Below are positions 33,562 through 42,797 of a stretch of 64,000 bases of DNA, piece after piece. This DNA is from SBAX01 sp964646605 (lineage in GTDB: Bacteria > Planctomycetota > Phycisphaerae > UBA1845): contig CAZYEX010000099.1 in NCBI GenBank assembly GCA_964646605.1, forward strand, positions 108,850 to 172,849, given 5' to 3'. The notes below the pieces were generated by a model that saw nothing but the letters and a program-made list of their open reading frames with translations, was not told the DNA's origin and did no database searches. Position numbers and translations under genes: made by a program. The stretch's first letter is position 1; each line of letters starts with the position of its first letter.

Positions 33562-34113
33562 ATGGCCGACGAAATAACCGTCGAACTTGATCTTGCGGTG
33601 TTGGCCCGTGGGTTTCATGGAGTCTCACCCGTGCGCGGAGCACAGCACGCCGAAGCCGCGTCGATCAGTTTCCGCCGCCAGGGTCACGCGAGTGGGTCGG
33701 AACTGCGATTGATCGGTATCCGCAGCCAGTCCTTTCGCCTTCGGATTCAAGAGATCGACGGGCAGGTGGAGAGGAGCTGGGGGGACGCCGATGAGGCCAC
33801 GGAAGACGGTGCCTGTGGTGTTGCGTTTCTCGTTCTCATGCTCGTGTCAGACTATACTGTGATTGAACGATCCGCGAAGGGGACCGGAATCGACTACTGG
33901 CTTGGATATCGCGATGCTGACCCGTTTGAGCGGGCGGCACGCCTTGAATGTTCGGGGATCGCGAACGGGCCCGAGGGCGAGGCACGCGCCCGTGTACGGG
34001 AGAAAATGAAACGAGCGATGAAGACGGGGTGTGCTACACCCGTCTACGTTTGCGTTACGGAGTTCAGCGCTCCGCTGACGATACTGGAGCGTGGCAATGT
34101 CGCAGGTTCGTGA
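33562..34113 (+). CDS. First gene of an unknown two-gene module
   Basis: The 183-residue product has an N-terminal beta-rich part (MADEITVELDLAVLARGFHG), a hydrophobic mid helix (GACGVAFLVLMLVSDYTVI) and a C-terminal region with GTGIDYWLGY, FERAARLECSGIANG and PVYVCVTEFSAPL. The order of conserved-looking segments suggests an enzyme-like domain (acidic and aromatic residues around DYW and E-ARLE), but I do not recognise the family. Its last 17 bases overlap the start of the next gene, so they are almost surely coupled. An in-frame ATG at 33535 is possible; the ATG at 33562 precedes the folded part. Neighbours are a Fic remnant and cysC, so the pair looks like a moved-in cassette. Confidence 0.6.
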   Translation: MADEITVELDLAVLARGFHGVSPVRGAQHAEAASISFRRQGHASGSELRLIGIRSQSFRLRIQEIDGQVERSWGDADEATEDGACGVAFLVLMLVSDYTVIERSAKGTGIDYWLGYRDADPFERAARLECSGIANGPEGEARARVREKMKRAMKTGCATPVYVCVTEFSAPLTILERGNVAGS

Positions 34114-35260
34114 GAAACACTCCCAGGCAATGGACTCGGCTGAGGAAGCGCTTCGGGCGCAGCGGCTGGGACAGGCGGATCGAGCGCTTCTACTGAACGC
34201 GAGAGCGTTCGAGTTGGAACAAGAAGCGGCTCTTCTTGCGACCAACAACGGAGGCAGCGAACCGACTCAATCTGTCTTGCTTCGAAGCGCGGCCACCCTG
34301 GCGTTGCGTTGTAAGCGACACCGCGACGCCGAACGCCTTGTAGCAAAGGCTCTCTCAGGTGAGCCACCATCCGACGTTGCAGATGAGCTTCGTGATCTGC
34401 TTGAGGAAATCAACTTCGAACGACATCTCGATCTGCGAGGTATCACCCTGTCGCACGACGAACTTCAATTGTCGATTGCTGGGGCGGGCGTCGGATTCGG
34501 ATTCGCCCCCACCGAGGAGTTTGTACGACGGATCGATGTGCTCCAGAAGCTCATGTATCGAACTGCGGAGCATAAAGCTGAAGAACCGTACCGCAATAGC
34601 GCGAGCCCTCCAAAGGAATTTCGGGATCAATTACGTGTTTTCATGTCGGTCCCGCGCGCCGCAAGCCTGGCAGTGACCCTGCGGATTGCGAGCGACAAGG
34701 ACCAGCCTGAACTCTTTCCCGGCCGGGCCGCCGACGTAATCGACGAACTGATGACTCGGTTGCAAGCGTTCAACGAAGGTAGCGACGCCGAACTCAAACA
34801 GCGGATTACCAACGCGAGCTATTACACGAATTTTGTCGGGCTCGCTAGACAACTCGCGCCGAGTGGAACGCAAGTGCGACAAGTGGGTTTGACTGCGATG
34901 AGGTCAGGCGCAGAGCGGAAGGTCGCATTGACCCGGCGACGTGAAGAGATCATTGCCAGACCAGGACCCGCGGCAGGTCGAGTCGAAGCTCCCGAGGAGC
35001 CAGGCGAGATAATTCTCACCGGCATTCTCAAGTTCGCCGACTCGACGAAACCCGATAATGATTCGATCAAGATTGAAGGGACTGATGGTGGTTTCCAGAC
35101 CCTTCGGGTTCCGACAGGAATGATGGCAGATATTGTTCGGCCTCTCTGGGAAATGCAAGTAACGGTCCGCGCGGAGCGAAAGCGCCGACACCTGTGTTTG
35201 TTGGACATCGCGCCGGCCGAAACCAAAGAACCGGAAAAATCAGAAAACGGTTCACGCTGA
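34097..35260 (+). CDS. Second gene of an unknown two-gene module, TPR-like N-terminus
   Basis: The 387-residue product begins with helical repeats (HSQAMDSAEEALRAQRLGQA, AATLALRCKRHRDAERLVAK) like a TPR or other alpha-solenoid. The middle holds INFERHLDLRGITLSHDELQ and LSIAGAGVGFGFAPTEEFV. The C-terminal beta part reads GEIILTGILKFADSTKPDND and RVPTGMMADIVRPLWEMQV, possibly a small barrel. GGAG eight bases before the ATG at 34097 decides the start over the GTG at 34091. I have no named family for it. Together with 33562-34113 it forms a compact, overlapping pair with no other genes, as in many defence or toxin modules. Its end overlaps the convergent cysC by nine bases. Confidence 0.6.
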   Translation: MSQVREKHSQAMDSAEEALRAQRLGQADRALLLNARAFELEQEAALLATNNGGSEPTQSVLLRSAATLALRCKRHRDAERLVAKALSGEPPSDVADELRDLLEEINFERHLDLRGITLSHDELQLSIAGAGVGFGFAPTEEFVRRIDVLQKLMYRTAEHKAEEPYRNSASPPKEFRDQLRVFMSVPRAASLAVTLRIASDKDQPELFPGRAADVIDELMTRLQAFNEGSDAELKQRITNASYYTNFVGLARQLAPSGTQVRQVGLTAMRSGAERKVALTRRREEIIARPGPAAGRVEAPEEPGEIILTGILKFADSTKPDNDSIKIEGTDGGFQTLRVPTGMMADIVRPLWEMQVTVRAERKRRHLCLLDIAPAETKEPEKSENGSR

Positions 35261-35872
35261 AATCGCCGAAACCTTCCCCGCCTTTTCGAGCATTTGCACA
35301 AGCATCACGGCCGCCTCCTGGGGGGTGCATTTCGAGTTGTCGATGACCAGTTCTGGTTGGAGCGGCGCTTCGTACGGGTCGTCGATTCCGGTGAAGCCTT
35401 TGAGCTCGCCGGCGCGGGCTTTCTTGTAGAGGCCCTTGGGGTCGCGGGTCTCGCAGACTTCGATGGGCGTGTCGCAGAAGATCTCGAAGAAGTTGCCTTC
35501 GCCGACGGTCTTACGGGCGGTGTCGCGGTCGGCGCGGTAGGGGCTGATGAAGGAGGTCATGGTGATGAGCCCGGCGTCGACGAAGAGCTTGCCGACCTCA
35601 CCGATGCGGCGGATGTTCTCGGCCCGGTCCTCGGCGGAGAAGCCCAGATTCTTGTTGAGCCCCATGCGGATGTTGTCGCCGTCGAGCACGTAGCAAAGGT
35701 GCCCGCGCTGCACGAGGGCGTGCTCCAACGTATACGCGATGGTGCTCTTGCCCGACGCGCTCAGCCCGGTGAACCAAATGAGCACGCCCTTCTGCTTGAG
35801 CAGCTTCTCGCGCTCCTCGCGGGTGACGTGCCCTTCGTGCCAGGTAATGTTCGTCGCCTTGATCATGGTCAC
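35252..35872 (-). CDS. cysC: Adenylylsulfate (APS) kinase
   Basis: The 206-residue cytoplasmic enzyme phosphorylates adenosine 5'-phosphosulfate to PAPS, used for sulfation or sulfate reduction. The P-loop is FTGLSASGKSTIAYTLE (about residues 34-50). DGDNIRMGLNKNLGFSAEDR, ENIRRIGEVGKLF, TSFISPYRADRDTAR and the GLYKKARAGELKGFTGIDDPYE segment are all CysC signatures. Length fits stand-alone kinases. It starts at 35872 or at the second ATG at 35866. No cysND or reductase genes are adjacent. Because planctomycetes carry many sulfatases, PAPS may be used for sulfated glycans; that is inference. Confidence 0.95.
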   Translation of the reverse strand: MTMIKATNITWHEGHVTREEREKLLKQKGVLIWFTGLSASGKSTIAYTLEHALVQRGHLCYVLDGDNIRMGLNKNLGFSAEDRAENIRRIGEVGKLFVDAGLITMTSFISPYRADRDTARKTVGEGNFFEIFCDTPIEVCETRDPKGLYKKARAGELKGFTGIDDPYEAPLQPELVIDNSKCTPQEAAVMLVQMLEKAGKVSAISA

Positions 35873-35899
35873 CGTCAGCGCTCCGTAGTCGTTCCCTCC

Positions 35900-35927
35900 G
35901 AGACGTAGGCTTCAGCCTACGGGTCTC
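35900..35927. repeat. Nested palindrome GTAGGCTTCAGCCTAC
   Basis: GAGAC (35900-35904) and GGTCTC (to 35927) bracket GTAGGCT-TC-AGCCTAC (35905-35920), a 7-bp stem with a 2-base loop. Probably a dispersed intergenic palindrome; no T-run, so not a terminator. Confidence 0.6.
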
Positions 35928-36045
35928 CCGCTTTGGGTCCGGCAGTATAGGGAGTCCGGCGAGGCGACTCAACCGATCCGTTGCAGCCGGGGGCGCGTGA
36001 TCCGATAATCCCCGGTCTGGTTCCTGGGATGGGCTCGGAGGGCGT

Positions 36046-37851
36046 ATGCATCGAATCGAAGCGATGGGCGCGGTTGGCGTAATCTGTTGCATTGTCGCGG
36101 CGGCGGGAGCGCAAACGCTGCCCAATGGCGTGGCCGCGGGGGATGTCGATCAGGAGTCGGCGGTCCTCTGGGCCCGCAGTACGGCGGTCGGGCCCATCGA
36201 GTTCGCGGTCATCGCGGATACAGACGCGCTTGGCATTCTCTACGCGGCTGAGGTCAGGGACCCCGATGTGCCCGTCAAACTGGAAATCCCGGTCACGGAG
36301 GACACGGTGTATTCCTATACCGTCCGCGACGCAGCGGGCGCCGAGGCCGAGGGGACGTTCTACGCCCCGGCCTCGCAGGGGTATCACGGTTTGCGCTTCG
36401 GCGTTTCCGGCGATTGGCGGGGAGAGCTGGCGCCCTATCCCTCCGTCGCCAACGTACCGGAGCGGGAACTCGACCTGTTCGTGGCTCTCGGTGACACGAT
36501 CTACGCGGACGACCCCTCGATCGACTTCCCCGGCCCGCAGGCGCGTACGGTGGAGGACTTCCGCATCAAGCACAACGAAGTGTACAGCGCCAGGTTCGAA
36601 GGCAACTTCCTCACCGAATTGCGGGCCTCGACGACCATCCTCGCCTGCGTGGACGATCACGAAGTCACCAACGATTTTTCCGGCGGCGCACCGCCTTCGA
36701 CCGACTCTCGATTCGACGCCACGGGCGATTACGTCAACGAAACGCAGCTCTGGTCCAACGGCATGCAGGTCTTCCAGGAGTACAATCCCGTGCGCGACGA
36801 GTTTTACGGCGAGACGGGTGATCCTCGGACCGCCGGAAAGAGGAAACTCTACCGTTTTCGGCGCTACGGCGACGACGCAGCCATCATGCTCCTGGACGCG
36901 CGGTCGTTCCGCGACCAGGGTTTGCCCGAACTGATCGAACCTCCGGGCCCGGCGGGGTTCCGCGAGTATCAGCGGGCGTCGTTCGACCCCTCGCGAACCA
37001 TGCTCGGTGCGGCGCAGCTCGACGATTTGATGAACGATCTGCTGCTGGCGGAGGAGGAAGGAATCACCTGGAAATTCGTGCTCGTGCCCGAGCCGATCCA
37101 GAACCTCGGCCCGATCCTGGCCAGTGATCGCTTCGAAGGTTACGCCGCCGAGCGTTCGGCCATCCTTTCCTTCATCGAGGAAAACGAGGTTCACAACGTG
37201 GTCTTCGTGGCTGCGGATATCCACGGCACGATCGTCAACAACCTGACCTACCAACGGCGGGCGGGCGGGCGGCAGATTCCCACCTCGACCTTCGAGATCA
37301 CCACCGGATCGGTCGCCTACGCGGCCCCCTTCGGACCGACCACCGTCGAGTTCGCCCCGGATGCGATTCGCAACCTCTACCAACGCCTGGACCGCGACGG
37401 ACAGAACGATCTCATCCGCACCGTGGCCGACACGATGCTGGGGCTGTACGGCTATCCGCGGATCGGACTGCAGCGCTCGCCGATCGACGCCCGGCTGCTG
37501 GAGGGCGGATACGTGGCCGTGAACACCTACGGCTGGACGGAGTTCGAGATCGACGCCCGGTCGCAGTGCCTCACGGTGACAACCTATGGCATTTACTGGT
37601 ACGACGAGGAAGAACTGTTCGCCGACCCCGACGAGGTCCTGGCCCGCACCCCGCAGGTCGTCAGCCGCTTCCGCGTCGAACCCCGGGGACTCCCCCGCGA
37701 TTCCCAAGTCGCCGAGCACGCCAACTGCAACGTGAAGACCAACGCCTGCGGCGCTCTGGGTCCGGCGGGGGTCGCGGCCTTGTCCGCTACGCTCACGGGG
37801 CTGGGCTGTGCGCCACGCAACCGGCCCGGCCGCGTACGTCCCCTGCCATGA
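36046..37851 (+). CDS. PhoD-like alkaline phosphatase / phosphodiesterase
   Basis: The 601-residue protein has a signal peptide (cleavage near residue 22). NGVAAGDVDQESAVLWARS is the typical PhoD N-terminal beta domain. Metal-binding segments are GVSGDWRGE, ALGDTIYADDPSIDFPGP, CVDDHEVTNDF and the late FVAADIHGT. The metallophosphatase is secreted and hydrolyses phosphate mono- or diesters, with Ca/Fe in known members. The standard GDxQ at the first metal site reads GDWR here, so one ligand context differs. The C-terminus ends in an extra low-complexity tail (from about residue 570). Its stop overlaps the start of the ABC ATPase gene as ATGA. Confidence 0.82.
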   Translation: MHRIEAMGAVGVICCIVAAAGAQTLPNGVAAGDVDQESAVLWARSTAVGPIEFAVIADTDALGILYAAEVRDPDVPVKLEIPVTEDTVYSYTVRDAAGAEAEGTFYAPASQGYHGLRFGVSGDWRGELAPYPSVANVPERELDLFVALGDTIYADDPSIDFPGPQARTVEDFRIKHNEVYSARFEGNFLTELRASTTILACVDDHEVTNDFSGGAPPSTDSRFDATGDYVNETQLWSNGMQVFQEYNPVRDEFYGETGDPRTAGKRKLYRFRRYGDDAAIMLLDARSFRDQGLPELIEPPGPAGFREYQRASFDPSRTMLGAAQLDDLMNDLLLAEEEGITWKFVLVPEPIQNLGPILASDRFEGYAAERSAILSFIEENEVHNVVFVAADIHGTIVNNLTYQRRAGGRQIPTSTFEITTGSVAYAAPFGPTTVEFAPDAIRNLYQRLDRDGQNDLIRTVADTMLGLYGYPRIGLQRSPIDARLLEGGYVAVNTYGWTEFEIDARSQCLTVTTYGIYWYDEEELFADPDEVLARTPQVVSRFRVEPRGLPRDSQVAEHANCNVKTNACGALGPAGVAALSATLTGLGCAPRNRPGRVRPLP

Positions 37852-39005
37852 CGGGCGACGACCACATCCTCCTCGATGTACACAACCTCGAAGTCTCCTT
37901 TTTTTCCCGCGGGCGATGGGTGCGGGTGGTGGACGACGTTTCCCTTCGCGTACCGCGTGGGCGGACCGTGGCACTGGTCGGGGAGAGCGGCTGCGGGAAG
38001 AGCGCCACGGCGCTTTCGATCCTGCGCTTGATCCCCTCGCCCCCGGGACGGATTGCGGGTGGCAAGATTCTGTTCGCATCGCACCCTGGTATGGCGCCGC
38101 CCATAAAGGGCGACGCTACGGGGGGGTATCCGCCGCCGGACGTCATCGATCTTCTGCAACTCGACGACCGCGCTCTTCGACGTATCCGCGGCAACCGCAT
38201 CGCCATGATCTTCCAGGAGCCGATGAGCGCCCTCAACCCCGTGTACTCCGTCGGCGAGCAGATCGTCGAGGGGATCCAACTTCATCAGCGGGTGACGGGC
38301 CGTGCGGCCTGGAGGGCGGCCGTCGAGATGCTCCGACAGGTCGGCATCGCCGATCCGAAGCGATCAAGTCGGGCCTATCCCCATGAGCTCTCGGGCGGCA
38401 TGCGCCAGCGGGTGATGATCGCCATGGCCTTGGCGTGCCGACCGGCCTTGCTGATCGCCGACGAACCCACCACCGCCCTCGACGTAACCGTCCAACAACA
38501 GATCCTCGACTTGCTTCGCTCGCTACAAGGCCAGACCGGCCTGAGCATCCTGCTCATCACCCACGACCTGGATGTGGTCGCAGGCTTCGCGGACGAGGTC
38601 TACGTCATGTACGCCGGGCGGATCGTCGAACGAGGGCCGGTCGCCGAAGTTTTGGGGCAGCCGCTGCACCCCTATACCCAAGGTCTTCTCGAATGCACGC
38701 CGCGTTTGCCGCCGCGCAGCGGGCGACTTCCCGTGATCGGCGGGTCCGTTCCCGACCCGGCGGACTTCCCGTCCGGCTGCCGATTCCATCCCCGTTGCCC
38801 GCTTTCCGTCGCCCGCGCCGGTGAGGACAGGGCTGTGAAATCCGATGGCAAGCGAGTGGTACTTCGCCGCTGCGTCGAAGCCTACGACGAGGAACCCTCC
38901 GGCGTACCCGAGCTCCGCGAACTCCGCCCCGCGCATTTCGCAGCCTGTTGGGAAGCGGAGGCGACGCCAGTCGGATGCACGGCGGCCGGCCTGCCGGTAT
39001 CATGA
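37848..39005 (+). CDS. OppD/DppD-type ABC transporter ATPase with repeat-derived insert
   Basis: The 385-residue cytoplasmic ATPase has Walker A VALVGESGCGKSATALS, Q-loop MIFQEPMSALNPV, signature LSGGMRQRVMIAMAL, Walker B LLIADEPTTALDVT and H-loop LLITHDLDVV. The C-terminal oligopeptide-type cysteine motif is GCRFHPRCP. The ATG at 37848 overlaps the phoD stop. Normal OppD has no insert in the segment after LRLIPSPPGRIAGG; here residues encoded by 38094-38119 and neighbours (HPGMAPPIKGDATGGY) come from a palindromic repeat in frame. No permease or binding-protein gene is adjacent, so it is an orphan ATPase, or its partners lie elsewhere. Confidence 0.85.
   Translation: MTGDDHILLDVHNLEVSFFSRGRWVRVVDDVSLRVPRGRTVALVGESGCGKSATALSILRLIPSPPGRIAGGKILFASHPGMAPPIKGDATGGYPPPDVIDLLQLDDRALRRIRGNRIAMIFQEPMSALNPVYSVGEQIVEGIQLHQRVTGRAAWRAAVEMLRQVGIADPKRSSRAYPHELSGGMRQRVMIAMALACRPALLIADEPTTALDVTVQQQILDLLRSLQGQTGLSILLITHDLDVVAGFADEVYVMYAGRIVERGPVAEVLGQPLHPYTQGLLECTPRLPPRSGRLPVIGGSVPDPADFPSGCRFHPRCPLSVARAGEDRAVKSDGKRVVLRRCVEAYDEEPSGVPELRELRPAHFAACWEAEATPVGCTAAGLPVS
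38094..38119 (-). repeat. GTAGCG palindromic element, copy 2, inside a CDS
   Basis: Reverse of copy 1 (11306-11331), 24 of 26 bases identical. It lies within the ABC ATPase gene and keeps the frame open, adding extra residues between Walker A and the Q-loop. Confidence 0.75.
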
Positions 39006-39039
39006 CGCCAATTCCAACAGGAAGGGAGTCCGTTCCGCG

Positions 39040-42000
39040 ATGTCGTCGGCGCCGTTCGTTCACTTGCACGTTCACACGCACTACAGCCTGCTGGACGGGG
39101 CGACGCGCATCGAGGCCTTGGTAGCGCGGGCGAAGGAACTGGGCATGCCCTCGCTGGCCATCTCCGACCACGGGAACCTCTTTGGGGCGATCGAGTTCTA
39201 TCTGGCGGCGCGGAAGGCGGGCATCAAGCCCATCATCGGATGCGAAGCCTACCTTGCCCCCATCCACCGCCTACGCAAGGAGCCCAGCGAGGACAAGGAT
39301 TCCTACCATCTGTTGCTGCTGGCCATGAACCGCGAGGGGTACCAAAACCTTTTGCGACTGGCGTCGATCGGCTACACCGAGGGGTTCTACCGCCGCCCGC
39401 GGATCGACAAGGAAGTCCTTCGCGAGTTCTCCGCGGGACTGATCTGCACCAGCACCTGCATGGGCGGCGAAATCCCGCAGACGTTCCTGAAACGCGACTC
39501 CGCCGCGGCGGCGGAGATGGCCAAGAGCTACCTGGACATCTTCGGCCCGGACCGCTTCTTCATGGAGATCCAAGACCACAACATCCCCGAACAGCGAACC
39601 CTCAACCCGGAGTTGGTCGATCTGGCCGCCAAGCTCGGCGTGGGCGTGATCGCCACCAACGACGTGCATTATCTGAGCCATGACGACGTCGAGGCCCACG
39701 ACGTGCTCTGCTGCATCAACACCGGCCGGCTCCTGAGCGATCCGGACCGCTTCCGTTTTTCCACCGACCAATTCTATTTCAAGACCCCGCAGGAGATGGC
39801 CGACCTGTTCCCCGATCGGCCCGAAGCCCTGGCCAACACCCTGCGCGTCGCCGACCTCTGCAACCTCGAGCTGGACCTGAACCAGCGCCACGCCCCGGTG
39901 TTCAGAGTGCCGGATAGTGTCACCTCGGACGACGGGACGCCGGTGGACGACGCCTCCTATCTTCGCCGACTCGTCGAGCAGGGCGCCAAGCGGTGTTACA
40001 CCGACATCGACTCCGCCCTGCGCCAGCGGATCGACTACGAGCTGGAGGTGGTGATCGGCAAGGGTTTCGCCAGCTACTTTTTGATCGTCTGGGACTGTGT
40101 GGAGTTCGCCCGAGGCCGGGGCATTCCCATCCAGGCCCGTGGAAGCGCGTGCAGCTCGGTGGTCGCCTATTGCCTGGGCATCAGCAGCCCCGACCCGATC
40201 CGTTACGGACTCTACTTCGAGCGCTTCCTCGACCCCGACCGCGACGAAATGCCGGACATCGACCTGGACATCTGTCAGAACGGCCGTGGGGCGGTGCTGG
40301 AATACGTGCGCGAAAAATACGGACACGTCGCCCAGATCATCACTTTCGGCACCTTGAAGGCCAAGGCCGTGGTCAAGGACGTCTCCCGCGTTCTGGGCGT
40401 GGGGTTTGAGGAGGCCAACAACCTCACCAAGCTCATCCCCAGCGAACTCAACATGACGCTGGAGAAAGCGCTCACGCAAGAACCGGAGCTGAAAAAGCGC
40501 TACCAGAACGACCCGACCGTCCGTCGGATCATCGATATCGGTCGCCGCCTGGAGGGCGTGGCCCGCAACGCCGGCGTTCACGCCGCGGGCGTGGTCATCG
40601 CCGATCAACCCCTGGTCAACTTCCTTCCCCTGTACAAAGCCTCCGGCGAAGACGCACTCGTCACCCAATACGACGGACCGACCGTGGAGAAGGTCGGTCT
40701 GCTCAAGATGGACTTCCTGGGCCTGCGGACCCTCACCATTCTGGAACGCGCCCGGCAACTCGCCCAACAGCGCACCGGGAACACCATCGACTTGGGGAGC
40801 GTCGATCTGACCGACGGTCGCGTCTACGAACTCTTCGCCCGCGGCGACACCAAGGGCATATTCCAGTTCGAGTCCGGCGGCATGCGCGACGTCATCATGC
40901 GCATGAAACCCAACCGCATCGAGGACCTCATCGCCGCCAACGCCCTGTTTCGACCCGGTCCCATGGAGTACATCCCCGACTACATCGCCCGCAAGCACGG
41001 CGCCCCTTGGACCACGCCCCATCCCATCATGACGCAGATCCTCTCCGAGACTTACGGCATCATGGTTTATCAGGAGCAAGTCTCGCGCATCGTCAACCAA
41101 CTCGGCGGGCTGGAGCTCAAGACCGCCTTTCGCCTGGCCAAGGCGATCAGCAAGAAGAAAACCGACATGATCGAGGCCATGCGCCAGCCCTTCCTCGACG
41201 GTTCCACGCAGAAAGGCGTGAAGCTCGGCGTCGCCGAGCAAATCTTCGCCGACATCCTCAAGTTCGGCGGCTACGCCTTCAACAAAGCCCACTCCACCGG
41301 GTATGCCCTGGTCGCCCACCAAACCGCATGGATGCGCACCTACTTTCCGGTGGAGTTCATGGCCGCGTTGATGACCTTCGAAATGTCCGACATCGACAAG
41401 GTGGCCGAATATCGCGGCGAATGCGCCGGCATGGGCGTGACCGTCGAACCGCCCAGCGTCAACATCTCGGAGTTCGACTTCGTCGTCGAATCGGTCGACG
41501 CGGGTTCCGAACCGCGACCGTCCGGGAGCGGTGTTGAACTCGAAAAACCCTCAGTGTCCGTGAATGCCACGATTCTCGCCCCGTCCTCCAACGGCCACGG
41601 CGCCGTGCTCCGCCGCGGGACCATCCGCTTCGGACTCGGGGCCGTCAAAGGAGTCGGCGAAAAGGCCGTCGCCGCCATCGTCGACGCCCGCCGCTCGGGG
41701 GGCCCCTTCCGCGACCTCTTCGATTTCTGCGAACGGGTGGACCTCTTCGCCGTCAACAAGGGAACCCTCGAAGCGTTGATCTGCGCCGGCGCCTTCGACC
41801 AGACCGGGGGCATGCGCAAGGCCCTTTTCGACGCCCTGGAACGGGCCATGACCGTCGGACAATCCACGCAGCGCGATCGACGTGTCGGACAACTGGCACT
41901 CTTCGGCGGCGAGGAAGTCGCCGCCGCACGTCATCCCGTCCTTTCCAACTCGGAGTGGTCCGAGGCCGACATGCTGGCCCGCGAAAAAGCCGTCCTCGGG

Positions 42001-42678
42001 TTCTACATCACCAAGCATCCGCTTACCAAGCACAAGCAGCTTCTCGACGCGTGTGCGACGACGGTCATCGGCGAGCTCGAAAAGTACCAAGACGGCAGCG
42101 ACGTGGTCTTGGGCGGCATGGTCACCAACCTCCGCACGCTGGTCTCTCGCACCGGGCGCAACGCGGGCAAACCCATCGGCATCGTCACCCTACAGGATTT
42201 CTCCGGCAAGGTTGAGGCCATCGTCTTCTCGGACGAGTTGAACCGCTACCGCTCGTTGCTCGTCCCCGACACGGTCTTGTTCCTCCTGGGCCAGGTCGAT
42301 CGCAAACGCGAAGCCCCCGCCCTTCGCGTCTCCCGCGCCGTCCCCGTCGAGCAAGCCGTCGAGTCCTTCGCCCGCGCCCTGCTCATTGACGTGGACGAAC
42401 GCACCCCGCTGGACGAATTGACCCGCGTTTTTCAATCCCATCGCGGCGAATGCCGCGTCTATCTCAACGTCGCTACCCGCGACGGCTGGGTCGCGGAAAT
42501 CGAGTGTAACCCGCTCCTTCGCGTGGCCTACACGCCGCAGCTCGCCCAGGCCATGGCTCAGATCGTACCCCCGTCGGCCGTTCGCATTCTTGGCGCCAAG
42601 CGCAAGCCGATCCCCGTCGAGCACCAGGAGCCGAGGATTCCGCTTCCCATGGATGCTCGGACCGTAGTCGCCTCGTGA
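39040..42678 (+). CDS. dnaE: DNA polymerase III alpha subunit
   Basis: The 1212-residue replicative polymerase starts with a PHP domain (FVHLHVHTHYSLLDGATRIE; HGNLFGAIEFYLAARKAGIKPI). The catalytic C-family core follows, with ARGSACSSVVAYCLGI and the acidic triad segment DEMPDIDLDICQ. Later come GVARNAGVHAAGVVIADQ, NALFRPGPMEYIPDYIARK, GIMVYQEQVSRIVNQLG and the HhH/OB-fold region (VLGGMVTNLRTLVSRTGRNA). The C-terminal part (about 900-1210) is the tau-binding region. The upstream frame is open across the dppD tail, but the ATG at 39040 sits at the PHP start with GGGAG upstream. Length agrees with DnaE1 types. Confidence 0.96.
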   Translation: MSSAPFVHLHVHTHYSLLDGATRIEALVARAKELGMPSLAISDHGNLFGAIEFYLAARKAGIKPIIGCEAYLAPIHRLRKEPSEDKDSYHLLLLAMNREGYQNLLRLASIGYTEGFYRRPRIDKEVLREFSAGLICTSTCMGGEIPQTFLKRDSAAAAEMAKSYLDIFGPDRFFMEIQDHNIPEQRTLNPELVDLAAKLGVGVIATNDVHYLSHDDVEAHDVLCCINTGRLLSDPDRFRFSTDQFYFKTPQEMADLFPDRPEALANTLRVADLCNLELDLNQRHAPVFRVPDSVTSDDGTPVDDASYLRRLVEQGAKRCYTDIDSALRQRIDYELEVVIGKGFASYFLIVWDCVEFARGRGIPIQARGSACSSVVAYCLGISSPDPIRYGLYFERFLDPDRDEMPDIDLDICQNGRGAVLEYVREKYGHVAQIITFGTLKAKAVVKDVSRVLGVGFEEANNLTKLIPSELNMTLEKALTQEPELKKRYQNDPTVRRIIDIGRRLEGVARNAGVHAAGVVIADQPLVNFLPLYKASGEDALVTQYDGPTVEKVGLLKMDFLGLRTLTILERARQLAQQRTGNTIDLGSVDLTDGRVYELFARGDTKGIFQFESGGMRDVIMRMKPNRIEDLIAANALFRPGPMEYIPDYIARKHGAPWTTPHPIMTQILSETYGIMVYQEQVSRIVNQLGGLELKTAFRLAKAISKKKTDMIEAMRQPFLDGSTQKGVKLGVAEQIFADILKFGGYAFNKAHSTGYALVAHQTAWMRTYFPVEFMAALMTFEMSDIDKVAEYRGECAGMGVTVEPPSVNISEFDFVVESVDAGSEPRPSGSGVELEKPSVSVNATILAPSSNGHGAVLRRGTIRFGLGAVKGVGEKAVAAIVDARRSGGPFRDLFDFCERVDLFAVNKGTLEALICAGAFDQTGGMRKALFDALERAMTVGQSTQRDRRVGQLALFGGEEVAAARHPVLSNSEWSEADMLAREKAVLGFYITKHPLTKHKQLLDACATTVIGELEKYQDGSDVVLGGMVTNLRTLVSRTGRNAGKPIGIVTLQDFSGKVEAIVFSDELNRYRSLLVPDTVLFLLGQVDRKREAPALRVSRAVPVEQAVESFARALLIDVDERTPLDELTRVFQSHRGECRVYLNVATRDGWVAEIECNPLLRVAYTPQLAQAMAQIVPPSAVRILGAKRKPIPVEHQEPRIPLPMDARTVVAS

Positions 42679-42759
42679 GCGCCGCCATCGACCTCAAAAA
42701 CAACTGGACCGACGAGTGTCGATTCGGTAAGATACAACCCTCGTTTCGGACCCCGTGAT

Positions 42760-42781
42760 CTCCCCGCTCGGGAGTCTTTTT
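42760..42781 (+). terminator. Probable terminator after dnaE
   Basis: CTCCC and GGGAG (42760-42774) form a short stem with a 5-base loop, followed at once by TCTTTTTC. The stem is only 5 bp, so it is likely but weak. Confidence 0.6.
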
Positions 42782-42797
42782 CGGAGGAGAGGGTTCC

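Noticed and set aside
35917..38079. 720-residue minus frame antisense to phoD
   Set aside because: Spans parts of two real genes and the spacer, no recognisable domain.
39271..41322. 683-residue open frame antisense to dnaE
   Set aside because: Shadow of dnaE; low-complexity, no family features.
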